Below the pieces are notes generated by a model. The model saw only the letters and a program-made list of their open reading frames with translations, had not been told where the DNA came from and did not search any database. Made by a program: the position numbers and the translations under genes. Below, in pieces: positions 44,997 to 54,660 of a DNA stretch of 64,000 nucleotides. This DNA comes from Amoebophrya sp. A120. Lineage: Eukaryota; Sar; Dinophyceae; Syndiniales; Amoebophryaceae. The stretch covers positions 9,865,979 through 9,929,978 of the forward strand of contig CAJINV010000003.1 of the NCBI GenBank assembly GCA_905178155.1, in the 5' to 3' direction. How positions within the stretch are numbered: position 1 is the stretch's first letter; each line of letters begins with the position of its first letter.

Positions 44997-47405
44997 CTAG
45001 AAGGAGTCCAACGCGTCCTCGAAGAACCCAAACCCGTTGGAACCAGAAGAAGACTCGCTGCACCGTCCCAGGCTTTTGCCCGAAGATCTGCTCGATCCGG
45101 AGGAGGAAGCAGGACCGGAAAGCACTGCATTGTAGCCAGTGCAAAAACTACTCTTCGCCGCCTGCATGTCCAGCATCTGACTGATGCGCCGCACCTCCCC
45201 CGCATCCTGGATCACCTTCCCGCCGCAGTAGATCGGTCCCGCACTGTTGCTGTTCCCGGATCGACAAACCGCCGGCCCGAAGTAGTGAAATCCCGGCTGC
45301 TGGTTTTGCATAGTCGGTCGTCCGGTTTGCATGGAAGGGTGGATAAGACTGCTGGTGGGGGGCATCACTGGTTGCTGCTGCACAACCTGTCGCGCCAGCG
45401 AAGGAGGAACACTCGGCCCCGCAGTTTGCATCACCCCGCCCGCAGCGAGACTGTTGTAGCCCGGTACCGCGGTGTTGCCCCGCGGACCAATCGCAGCCGG
45501 CACGATGCCGCCAAACTGCGAGTTTCCCTGCGCGCCCGTCGGTCCCGTCGGCATCTGCAGCTGCGCGTAGCCCGCCGGCTGCATCGGAAATCCGTACTGC
45601 TGGTTCCCGCAAGACAGGTCACTGCACTGCGGCATCAACTGCTGCTGCAGCTGCTGCTGCGCTCCCCCGGTAGGGACGCCGGAATGGGCTGGGTCGATCT
45701 GGTTCGCGCTTCCGGACGGAATTGTCGGCCCCGAAAGGTTGTAGCCCGTCTTGCCAGTTCCCTTCCCGCCTCCGCCCGTTGCCCGGCCTGCCTTCTGCTC
45801 GCACCGCAGGCAGGACTTGCGCGACTTGAAGTTGACGAACCCGCACACGGAGCAATCCCAGTCGCCCGGCTTGCGGCCGAACTTCCCGACCGTGGCATTA
45901 CTGCCCGCGCCTGCCGCTGAGACCTCCAGCATCTTCTTTCGCAAAAATGCCTTGTCCTGCACGATGGACATCTTTCTCTCTGCGATGACCTTCTGTGCCT
46001 CCGCAGAGGTCCCGAACTCGTAAGCCGGGCCGAAGAAGCACTTCTCCGGGTTGGAGTGCTCCTTCCCGCACCACCCGCACAGCGGGATCATCGCGCTGGG
46101 GTCCCGGTTCACGCCGGTGTTGCGCAAGTCGTCGCCCGCGCCCGTACCAGTGAAAGCGTACACAGGGTCCCTGTTGCTCTCCCCCGACGCCAGGAACCGC
46201 GTGAACTTGTCCGCAGCGTCGTCCTGCTCTCCGACCGTCTTCGGCTCCTCCAACCGTTTCCGCGCGTAGTCGTCCAGCGCGTCCAGGTAGTCGCCGAAGG
46301 TCGTAGCGTCGCTGGTGTGGTGGCTAAGCCAGTCGCAAGCCTTCTGCCCCGACCACGTTGCCATCATTCTGAAAAAACGACGGGTCTCCCCCGCGCTGTT
46401 CTTGCTGTCCTGCAGCGACCAGTGGATGGTCGTCCGCTTGCTGGCGCTGTTCACCAGGTTCCGGATCCGCTCCGTGACGTAGTACACCGCCGCATGGTTC
46501 TCGACCCAGCGACCGCCAACCCGCTCCAGCAAGCTAGCGCAAAGGTAGTCGAGGTCCTGCGCCCCGCGCGCCAGGTTGATGCTAAACTTTTTGTTGATGC
46601 GCTGCAGCAAGAGGTCGACGCAGGCCTGGGCCTCCACGCCCGTTGTCGCGGCGTGGTCCTCGTCGATCCCGCTCCACATCTCCAACCCGAGCCCGCAAAG
46701 CAGCCCGGAAAGCGCTTGCCAGAAGGTCCGCCGGCTAGTCACCCCGGCGCGGTTCATGATCCACTCGATGCTGCGCCACTCCGTGGCCACTGTGCTCCGC
46801 TTGCTCAAGCTGAACTGCACGCCCTTGCCGATGTCCTGGTGGATTTTCTCCTGCAGAGGCGACGAAGGCCCCGCCCCTGCCGCAAGTCTTGACCCTCCTG
46901 CCGCAGGCTGCTGTTGCGGAGATGCAACGGACTGGAAGCTGTGCCCGCCCGCAGAAGTAACTTCCGCACCCGCAGCGACCATCTGCGTATCGGCGGCTGT
47001 CCCATTGGTGTCCATCCCGGTGTAGGCAAAACTCGGCCCCGGCGCCGATGCTATCCCCGCGACCGTAGGCCCCGCAAAGGCTGCCCCGCCTGCCAGAAGT
47101 CGCTCCAGCTCCGCATTGCGCGCCGCCAGGTTTTGGTTAGTCTGCTCCATCGCCAGCAGGCGCTGCTCCAGGTTGGTCACCGCGCCCTCGGTGATGTTCT
47201 GCGTCCGCGCGACCTCACCCGCAACGGCCCGAAACCCCATGCCTGTGGCCTGCATGACACCGGTCGCCAAGTTCAGGCCCTCGCTCCGCAGCAGATGCTC
47301 CCCCGCGGCCCGGTCCGCATTGGAAGTTCTGCGCGGCGAGTAGCTCCGCGTCCTCAGGTGGTCCGGCGAGTCCAGCAACTCGTCGGGATAGGAGGAGTAG
47401 GACAT
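44997..47405 (-). CDS. gag: Gag-like protein with RanBP2-type zinc finger
   Basis: 802 codons, ATG at 47,405. N terminus: short acidic/serine region, then a coiled coil (VTNLEQRLLAMEQTNQNLAA). The central helical region (TEWRSIEWIMNRAGVTSRRT to ALDDYARKRLEEP) is capsid-like in size and composition. A CxxC-type pair CGWCGKEHSNPEKC follows, then a RanBP2-like zinc finger DWDCSVCGFVNFKSRKSCLR (C-x2-C-x10-C-x2-C) where retroviral gag would carry CCHC knuckles. The C terminus is rich in G, Q and P. The frame is intact, unlike the copia gag nearby. Gag identity is inferred from context (LTRs, primer site), not from sequence alone. Confidence 0.75.
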   Translation of the reverse strand: MSYSSYPDELLDSPDHLRTRSYSPRRTSNADRAAGEHLLRSEGLNLATGVMQATGMGFRAVAGEVARTQNITEGAVTNLEQRLLAMEQTNQNLAARNAELERLLAGGAAFAGPTVAGIASAPGPSFAYTGMDTNGTAADTQMVAAGAEVTSAGGHSFQSVASPQQQPAAGGSRLAAGAGPSSPLQEKIHQDIGKGVQFSLSKRSTVATEWRSIEWIMNRAGVTSRRTFWQALSGLLCGLGLEMWSGIDEDHAATTGVEAQACVDLLLQRINKKFSINLARGAQDLDYLCASLLERVGGRWVENHAAVYYVTERIRNLVNSASKRTTIHWSLQDSKNSAGETRRFFRMMATWSGQKACDWLSHHTSDATTFGDYLDALDDYARKRLEEPKTVGEQDDAADKFTRFLASGESNRDPVYAFTGTGAGDDLRNTGVNRDPSAMIPLCGWCGKEHSNPEKCFFGPAYEFGTSAEAQKVIAERKMSIVQDKAFLRKKMLEVSAAGAGSNATVGKFGRKPGDWDCSVCGFVNFKSRKSCLRCEQKAGRATGGGGKGTGKTGYNLSGPTIPSGSANQIDPAHSGVPTGGAQQQLQQQLMPQCSDLSCGNQQYGFPMQPAGYAQLQMPTGPTGAQGNSQFGGIVPAAIGPRGNTAVPGYNSLAAGGVMQTAGPSVPPSLARQVVQQQPVMPPTSSLIHPSMQTGRPTMQNQQPGFHYFGPAVCRSGNSNSAGPIYCGGKVIQDAGEVRRISQMLDMQAAKSSFCTGYNAVLSGPASSSGSSRSSGKSLGRCSESSSGSNGFGFFEDALDSF

Positions 47406-47436
47406 CCTCCCCGCGGTCTGTCTAGCAGGGTAGCGC

Positions 47437-47448
47437 TGGGCTCATAAC
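47437..47448 (-). promoter_or_regulatory. Primer-binding site of the gag-only element
   Basis: GTTATGAGCCCA on the element strand, two bases from the LTR, identical in sequence and spacing to the site in the copia element. Confidence 0.85.
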
Positions 47449-47450
47449 TC

Positions 47451-47800
47451 CAAAACCCACGAACAGGCGGGCAGAAAGAACACCAAAGCCCGGAGGTCGC
47501 GATCGAATCGCGACCGCGTTGTTGCTTCTTCTCATTCTTTTCCTTTTCTCATTTCCAAAATCCTAAACAGGTTCATGTCGAAATCCGCATTGATTCTTGC
47601 ATTGCAAGCATGGCCTCCTGGGGAGACAAACACCCCTTCACCGATGGCAAAGAGCCATCACAGCGCCCCGAACAGCGCAAATACTCTCAGAAACACTCTC
47701 AAAACCTCAGCAAACACAAGCAAAGCCCTCAACCTCCTCCAAAACCCTCGCAAGCCTCGAAGCCTCGGCGCCGTAACCCAGCGAATGCAGCGGAAGGTTG
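47451..47800 (-). repeat. LTR (5' copy) of the gag-only element, cut by gap
   Basis: Second copy of the long direct repeat. Sequence stops at the run of N. Confidence 0.85.
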
Positions 47801-48622
47801 NNNNNNNNNNNNNNNNNNNNNNNNNNNNNNNNNNNNNNNNNNNNNNNNNNNNNNNNNNNNNNNNNNNNNNNNNNNNNNNNNNNNNNNNNNNNNNNNNNNN
47901 NNNNNNNNNNNNNNNNNNNNNNNNNNNNNNNNNNNNNNNNNNNNNNNNNNNNNNNNNNNNNNNNNNNNNNNNNNNNNNNNNNNNNNNNNNNNNNNNNNNN
48001 NNNNNNNNNNNNNNNNNNNNNNNNNNNNNNNNNNNNNNNNNNNNNNNNNNNNNNNNNNNNNNNNNNNNNNNNNNNNNNNNNNNNNNNNNNNNNNNNNNNN
48101 NNNNNNNNNNNNNNNNNNNNNNNNNNNNNNNNNNNNNNNNNNNNNNNNNNNNNNNNNNNNNNNNNNNNNNNNNNNNNNNNNNNNNNNNNNNNNNNNNNNN
48201 NNNNNNNNNNNNNNNNNNNNNNNNNNNNNNNNNNNNNNNNNNNNNNNNNNNNNNNNNNNNNNNNNNNNNNNNNNNNNNNNNNNNNNNNNNNNNNNNNNNN
48301 NNNNNNNNNNNNNNNNNNNNNNNNNNNNNNNNNNNNNNNNNNNNNNNNNNNNNNNNNNNNNNNNNNNNNNNNNNNNNNNNNNNNNNNNNNNNNNNNNNNN
48401 NNNNNNNNNNNNNNNNNNNNNNNNNNNNNNNNNNNNNNNNNNNNNNNNNNNNNNNNNNNNNNNNNNNNNNNNNNNNNNNNNNNNNNNNNNNNNNNNNNNN
48501 NNNNNNNNNNNNNNNNNNNNNNNNNNNNNNNNNNNNNNNNNNNNNNNNNNNNNNNNNNNNNNNNNNNNNNNNNNNNNNNNNNNNNNNNNNNNNNNNNNNN
48601 NNNNNNNNNNNNNNNNNNNNNN
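47801..48622. other. Assembly gap, 822 N
   Basis: Unknown bases. The gap hides the outer LTR end of the gag-only element and the left end of the tandem array. Any reading frame crossing it is meaningless. Confidence 1.
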
Positions 48623-49140
48623 GGGCTACTGCTACTGCTGTAGCAGTAGTGGTTTCGGGGCTGTTTTTTTTTCACTTTTTTCGCGAAAAAATCGCGCCCG
48701 CGCGCGATTTTTCCGCGGAAAAGGGGCCGCCGATCCGCGCAAGAAGGGCCGCCGTCGCCTCCGGGCGGGCCGCCGATTCTCGGAGTGCCCCAAGGTGGTT
48801 CCTGGGTTGCTCCAGGATGCGTCGGGGCTGGGTATTCGAGACCGGAACCCCTTAAAGGGCCCCCGGGCGGCTCGCGCAGTGCCCCAAGAGCCTTGCGGGG
48901 GAAGCGAGCGCCACTCTTTCCCCCAAGGGGCCCTCCGGCGTATTCCCGCACGGCCCCTGCGGCTCCCGGGCTGTTCGGGGGCCGATTTGTGACGCAAAAG
49001 GGCGGCCCCGGCGGCTTCAGATCCGGCGCGAAGCATGCAGCCTCGCGCGGGATCTGAAGGCGCCCGGAACGAAGCCAAAAAGCAAGCCGGCCTCCGATGG
49101 CCCTTCTGAATGAGAAACCAGCCGCAGACGCGGCACAGCC

Positions 49141-49253
49141 CTGCCGCCAATCCCGCGGGGCCCCTGTACCAATGAAGGCGGCACTGGTGTCGCTTTGTGC
49201 GCCCCCTGCAAGCGCGTAGCCACATTGGTACAGGGGCCCCGCGGGATTGGCGG
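49141..49253. repeat. Inverted pair with 31-bp arms (copy 1)
   Basis: CCGCCAATCCCGCGGGGCCC...CCAATG is followed about 50 bp later by its exact reverse complement. It recurs in copies 2 and 3; in copy 3 its right arm is almost the last repeat sequence before the gene. Confidence 0.92.
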
Positions 49254-49313
49254 CACCGCCCTCCTTCCGCTCCGCGGGGCCGCCAGAAGGGGAGCGCGGC
49301 CCGCCGCGTCCGC

Positions 49314-49848
49314 CAGCTCCGCAACGAACTCGGCTTCTTTGGGCCAATACGTTTCCGCGCGGCCTGCCGCGCCCGCCAGTTCCGCGACGCATTGGCTTAC
49401 CGTAAGCCAACACGTCGTCGCGCGGCAAGCGCTCCGCGCCGCGTCCGCCTTTCCCGCGACGTATTGGGTTGCCGTAAGCCAATACGTCGGCGCGAGGCAA
49501 GCGCGCCAAGCCGCGCCCGCCAGTTCCGCGACGTATTGGGCTACCGTAAGCCAAAACGTCGTCGCGCGGCAAGCGCTCCGCGCCGCGTCCGCCTGCCCTA
49601 CGACGTACTGGGGCACCGTACGCCAATACGTCGGCGCGAGGCAAGCGCGTCAAGCCGCGCCCGCCAGCTCCGCGACGTATTGGGTTACCGTAAGCCAATA
49701 CGTCGTCGCGCGGCGGGCGCTTCAAGCCGCGCCCGCCAGTTCCGCGACGTATTGGGCTACCGTAAGCCAATACGTTGTCGCGCGGCAAGCGCGCCAAGCC
49801 GCGCCCGCCCGCCTCGCGCCGAGTTGGGCTACCGTAGGCGCACACGTC
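49314..49848. repeat. 72-bp hairpin array in copy 1
   Basis: About eight units at exact 72-bp steps (GAC starts at 49,386, 49,458, 49,530, 49,602, 49,674 and 49,746, with degenerate end units). Each contains GACGTATTGG, a loop such as GTTACCGTAAG, then CCAATACGTC. Loops and flanks alternate between two types (GCGCGGCAAGCGCTC and GCGAGGCAAGCGCG), suggesting a 144-bp higher order. Confidence 0.93.
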
Positions 49849-50062
49849 GCCGAGCACAGCAAGGCGAGCAGCCCCCAACTGCCGCGGGGCGCATTGGCCT
49901 AGCGGAGGCCACTTCGCTGCCGCCCGGCAAGCGTGGCAAGCAGCATCCGACAGCCCCGCCACCTGCGAGCATTGCGAGGGCCGCTGCGCGCTCCGTAGCG
50001 TATTCGGCTGGCGCTGGTCAACGCGCGGACGAGTTGGCACAGCCTCGGTTTCCCGTTTGCCG

Positions 50063-50304
50063 TCGGTGCCGCCATGCTGCCGCCATCGCTGCCGCCACCC
50101 CGTTTGGCGGCACTTCAGCACGAGCCAACTCCGCACTTTCGCCACTGCCGCCATACCAAAAAAATAAAAAGACTAATATTTAAATATTAGTCTTTTTATC
50201 TTTTTTCGATGGCGGCAGTGGCAAAGTCGCAGCGTCAGGTCGTGGTAAGGTGCCGCCAAACGTGGTGGCGGCAGCGTTGGCGGCAGCTTGGCGGCAGTCG
50301 TTTT
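50063..50304. repeat. Large foldback centred on AT palindrome (copy 1)
   Basis: The centre GACTAATATTT/AAATATTAGTC at 50,181/50,182 is extended by A/T runs, then by imperfectly matching GC arms (for example GCCACTGCCGCCAT against ATGGCGGCAGTGGC, and GTTTGGCGGCAC against GTGCCGCCAAAC). Repeated in copy 2 around 52,142. Confidence 0.88.
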
Positions 50305-51274
50305 GGAGCGATGGCGACGGCGAAAAACTGCCTCCCGCCAGCAGCCGTGGCGAGGTTGGCGAGCAAGACCGCCAGTTGGCGGCCCGCGCGATAAGTTTCG
50401 CTCTGGCCTGCGCCCAAGGCAGGCGACGCCCCCGCGCCAAAAAGCTGGCGCCCTTGCAAAGCTGGCGCAAAAAGCACAAGAAAAAGGCGAAAAAAAGCCA
50501 AAAAAAAACCTGAACCGCTACAACCATAAAAACCCGAACCGCATCACTGGAGCAAGCAGAACTGTTTGCTTCAGTGATGCTTCGGGCTACTGCTACTGCT
50601 GTAGCAGTAGTGGTTTCGGGGCTGTTTTTTTTTCACTTTTTTCGCGAAAAAATCGCGCCCGCGCGCGATTTTTCCGCGGAAAAGGGGCCGCCGATCCGCG
50701 CAAGAAGGGCCGCCGTCGCCTCCGGGCGGGCCGCCGATTCTCGGAGTGCCCCAAGGTGGTTCCTGGGTTGCTCCAGGATGCGTCGGGGCTGGGTATTCGA
50801 GACCGGAACCCCTTAAAGGGCCCCCGGGCGGCTCGCGCAGTGCCCCAAGAGCCTTGCGGGGGAAGCGAGCGCCACTCTTTCCCCCAAGGGGCCCTCCGGC
50901 GTATTCCCGCACGGCCCCTGCGGCTCCCGGGCTGTTCGGGGGCCGATTTGTGACGCAAAAGGGCGGCCCCGGCGGCTTCAGATCCGGCGCGAAGCATGCA
51001 GCCTCGCGCGGGATCTGAAGGCGCCCGGAACGAAGCCAAAAAGCAAGCCGGCCTCCGATGGCCCTTCTGAATGAGAAACCAGCCGCAGACGCGGCACAGC
51101 CCTGCCGCCAATCCCGCGGGGCCCCTGTACCAATGAAGGCGGCGCTGGTGTCGCTTTGTGCGCCCCCTGCAAGCGCGTAGCCACATTGGTACAGGGGCCC
51201 CGCGGGATTGGCGGCACCGCCCTCCTTCCGCTCCGCGGGGCCGCCAGAAGGGGAGCGCGGCCCGCCGCGTCCGC

Positions 51275-51809
51275 CAGCTCCGCAACGAACTCGGCTTCTT
51301 TGGGCCAATACGTTTCCGCGCGGCCTGCCGCGCCCGCCAGTTCCGCGACGTATTGGCTTACCGTAAGCCAACACGTCGTCGCGCGGCAAGCGCTCCGCGC
51401 CGCGTCCGCCTTTCCCGCGACGTATTGGGTTGCCGTAAGCCAATACGTCGGCGCGAGGCAAGCGCGCCAAGCCGCGCCCGCCAGTTCCGCGACGTATTGG
51501 GCTACCGTAAGCCAAAACGTCGTCGCGCGGCAAGCGCTCCGCGCCGCGTCCGCCTGCCCTACGACGTACTGGGGCACCGTACGCCAATACGTCGGCGCGA
51601 GGCAAGCGCGTCAAGCCGCGCCCGCCAGCTCCGCGACGTATTGGGTTACCGTAAGCCAATACGTCGTCGCGCGGCGGGCGCTTCAAGCCGCGCCCGCCAG
51701 TTCCGCGACGTATTGGGCTACCGTAAGCCAATACGTTGTCGCGCGGCAAGCGCGCCAAGCCGCGCCCGCCCGCCTCGCGCCGAGTTGGGCTACCGTAGGC
51801 GCACACGTC
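51275..51809. repeat. 72-bp hairpin array in copy 2
   Basis: Same structure as in copy 1, shifted by 1,961 bp, nearly identical. Confidence 0.93.
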
Positions 51810-52023
51810 GCCGAGCACAGCAAGGCGAGCAGCCCCCAACTGCCGCGGGGCGCATTGGCCTAGCGGAGGCCACTTCGCTGCCGCCCGGCAAGCGTGGCAA
51901 GCAGCATCCGACAGCCCCGCCACCTGCGAGCATTGCGAGGGCCGCTGCGCGCTCCGTAGCGTATTCGGCTGGCGCTGGTCAACGCGCGGACGAGTTGGCA
52001 CAGCCTCGGTTTCCCGTTTGCCG

Positions 52024-52265
52024 TCGGTGCCGCCATGCTGCCGCCATCGCTGCCGCCACCCCGTTTGGCGGCACTTCAGCACGAGCCAACTCCGCACTTT
52101 CGCCACTGCCGCCATACCAAAAAGATAAAAAGACTAATATTTAAATATTAGTCTTTTTATCTTTTTTCGATGGCGGCAGTGGCAAAGTCGCAGCGTCAGG
52201 TCGTGGTAAGGTGCCGCCAAACGTGGTGGCGGCAGCGTTGGCGGCAGCTTGGCGGCAGTCGTTTT
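52024..52265. repeat. Large foldback centred on AT palindrome (copy 2)
   Basis: Same as in copy 1; here the A/T arms match perfectly for 24 bp on each side (AAAAAGATAAAAAGACTAAT...). Confidence 0.88.
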
Positions 52266-53187
52266 GGAGCGATGGCGACGGCGAAAAACTGCCTCCCGCC
52301 AGCAGCCGTGGCGAGGTTGGCGAGCAAGACCGCCAGTTGGCGGCCCGCGCGATAAGTTTCGCTCTGGCCTGCGCCCAAGGCAGGCGACGCCCCCGCGCCA
52401 AAAAGCTGGCGCCCTTGCAAAGCTGGCGCAAAAAGCACAAGAAAAAGGCGAAAAAAAGCCAAAAAAAAACCTGAACCGCTACAACCATAAAAACCCGAAC
52501 CGCATCACTGGAGCAAGCAGAACTGTTTGCTTCAGTGATGCTTCGGGCTACTGCTACTGCTGTAGCAGTAGTGGTTTCGGGGCTGTTTTTTTTTCACTTT
52601 TTTCGCGAAAAAATCGCGCCCGCGCGCGATTTTTCCGCGGAAAAGGGGCCGCCGATCCGCGCAAGAAGGGCCGCCGTCGCCTCCGGGCGGGCCGCCGATT
52701 CTCGGAGTGCCCCAAGGTGGTTCCTGGGTTGCTCCAGGATGCGTCGGGGCTGGGTATTCGAGACCGGAACCCCTTAAAGGGCCCCCGGGCGGCTCGCGCA
52801 GTGCCCCAAGAGCCTTGCGGGGGAAGCGAGCGCCACTCTTTCCCCCAAGGGGCCCTCCGGCGTATTCCCGCACGGCCCCTGCGGCTCCCGGGCTGTTCGG
52901 GGGCCGATTTGTGACGCAAAAGGGCGGCCCCGGCGGCTTCAGATCCGGCGCGAAGCATGCAGCCTCGCGCGGGATCTGAAGGCGCCCGGAACGAAGCCAA
53001 AAAGCAAGCCGGCCTCCGATGGCCCTTCTGAATGAGAAACCAGCCGCAGACGCGGCACAGCCCTGCCGCCAATCCCGCGGGGCCCCTGTACCAATGAAGG
53101 CGGCGCTGGTGTCGCTTTGTGCGCCCCCTGCAAGCGCGTAGCCACATTGGTACAGGGGCCCCGCGGGATTGGCGGCACCGCCCTCCT

Positions 53188-54660
53188 CCTTCGAGCAATC
53201 GGCCGTAGTTGTTCCCTCCCTCGACCCGCTTGCTTTGCATAAGAAGTTCGCTAGTCCGGTCGAGCGTGTGGCCGGAACCCCAGAAGCGGTCCCCTTCCGC
53301 GGCCTCGTACAAATCAGCATTTCCAGTCGCGAGCAGTCGGTCGCAGTCATGGGCGTTCACGTCGGGGTCGAAACGCGCGTTGATCGCCGCGGTCATCATA
53401 CGAATTGACAGCGCGATGGACTTTTCGATCTTCGCCGATCGTGACAGTTTCTTCATCTCTACTGGATTCTTCGCACTCATGATTTTGAGGACCAAGTCGT
53501 GACGTCGAGCTACTCTGCACTGCTGCATCTGATATGCTTGCTCAATGCAAGAACAGTCGCACCCGTCCAGTTGGAACTTGCACTTGTAGAACGGACTCAG
53601 AAACCCGTGCTCCCCCTTGGTGCCGCGAAAAACGAGATGTCCGTCCGCGGCGTCGACTTGGTCGATTCGGGGTGACTGGTCAGTCGGCTGAAGATGGCCG
53701 TCCTCGTCCTGGTAGAATTCCGGACTCGAGTCAATTTCGTACTCGCGTGTGAGACGCTCGTGCTTGCCATCCACAACCTCGCACAAGGGCCCATACCCAA
53801 AGAGTTGGTCGTGAAGCCGGCTCCCTTCCTTCCAGTAGTCACGCGGCTCGCTCGTCGAACTGCCCGGATCGTCTTGATCGGCACCTGGCAAGAACGTCAC
53901 CTCGTGCCAGATCCCGCGACGATCACGTTGAAAACGGCCGGTCTTGTAGATTAGTTGTACTCCGCCTTCAGTGTTCCGGTCGTGGTGCGAGCACGCGTCA
54001 TGCCAGCCCTCGTCCTCAAAGAAGACGCGTCGAACTCCCATGATCCAGTCGTCTGGTCCGGGCCCTTTCCCGAGTTCCGTGGAAATACCGTGGCTTCCCC
54101 GGCGTGCCACCCGGAGTTCGGCTGGGTGATTCTGGAATACTAGCTTGACGAATTCAGCACTTGCGATGTTGACGACCGGCACGATAAAAGTGGCCTCCTC
54201 GACCGAACAGCTCACGGCTGCCAAGTACGTGTTCCCGTGGCACAGGTCGGGCGCGCATCCACAGACGAGCGCTTTGCCCCGAACTTGTCGTCTTGCCTGG
54301 GCGAGCAGTCCGGTGCGCGCGGCGAAATGCGTGAAGTGGTGGACAGACTCCGCAGTCGGAAATCCTCGAGCTGCGCTGTACGGGTTGCCCCACTGTCCGA
54401 CCTTGTATCGACGGATGTCCACGTACTTCGGGTCGTTCTGCCAGCCCTTGGGCGCGTCTCGTAAATTGATCAACTTCGCAGGTTCCCATGTGAGCTTCTC
54501 CTCCAGCTTCTTCGCCGTGTCGCAATAGCTGTCGACTTTGTCGTATTCGTCGAGCCACTTGTGTTTCACGAGCCGATCCCACACGTCCTTCGGAATTCCA
54601 CACATCAGAGGCTGCCCTCCCCGCACCCCGTCGCGAAGGCGTTGAAATTCCCGCGCGAGT
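53188..54660 (-). CDS. Giant multidomain gene, DUF4326 and NADAR segment (3' truncated)
   Basis: Two domains can be read. DUF4326-like at about 54,205-54,425: KYVDIRRYKVGQWGNPYSAA, then GKALVCGCAPDLCHGNTYLA (the GNPF and CxCxPxxCHG pattern). NADAR (YbiA/DUF1768) at about 53,195-53,610: FLSPFYKCKFQLDG, CIEQAYQMQQCRVARR, ATGNADLYEAAEGDRFWGSG and the closing GGNNYGRLLE. NADAR enzymes act on ADP-ribose N-glycosidic bonds, and some remove ADP-ribose from guanine in DNA. Key positions (EQAYQ, D..WG.G, G.N..G.LL) look intact. The frame enters the tandem repeat right after GRLLE and has no natural end here. Confidence 0.8.

Larger units (their letters stand above)
43948..47800 (-). mobile_element. 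Gag-only LTR retroelement (TR-GAG-like)
   Basis: Minus orientation. A direct repeat begins at 43,948 and again at 47,451; the second copy runs into the assembly gap. Between them lie an 802-codon gag-like frame and a primer-binding site next to the 47,451 repeat. No protease, integrase, RT or RNase H is present, and about 3.5 kb is all there is between the repeat starts. This fits non-autonomous terminal-repeat retrotransposons carrying only gag. The outer end and target duplication are hidden by the gap. Confidence 0.8.
48623..53187. repeat. Tandem array of a 1,961-bp foldback-rich unit (2.3 copies)
   Basis: Copy 1 48,623-50,583, copy 2 50,584-52,544, partial copy 3 52,545-53,187. I found only about three base differences between copies 1 and 2 (near 49,163, 49,390 and 50,161). 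Each unit includes many inverted repeats: a CTACTGCTAC/GTAGCAGTAG hairpin, a CGCGAAAAAATCGCGC hairpin, a CTTCAGATCC...GGATCTGAAG hairpin, a 31-bp inverted pair, a 72-bp hairpin array, an AT-rich palindrome with about 100-bp imperfect arms and a GCATCACTG...CAGTGATGC hairpin. Copy 3 ends abruptly against the NADAR gene. High GC and few stops create long frames in all directions; I do not regard them as genes. Confidence 0.95.

Noticed and set aside
49314-49848. CRISPR-like array of 72-bp units
   Set aside because: The whole unit is repeated, spacers are not unique, and there are no cas genes.
47575-50154. Long frames crossing the N run (426, 460, 815 codons)
   Set aside because: Most of their length is undetermined bases; they are artefacts of reading through the gap.
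49195-52144. Frames of 235-514 codons in the tandem array on both strands
   Set aside because: The 72-bp period and high GC remove stops in all frames; the translations are repeat products without domain features.
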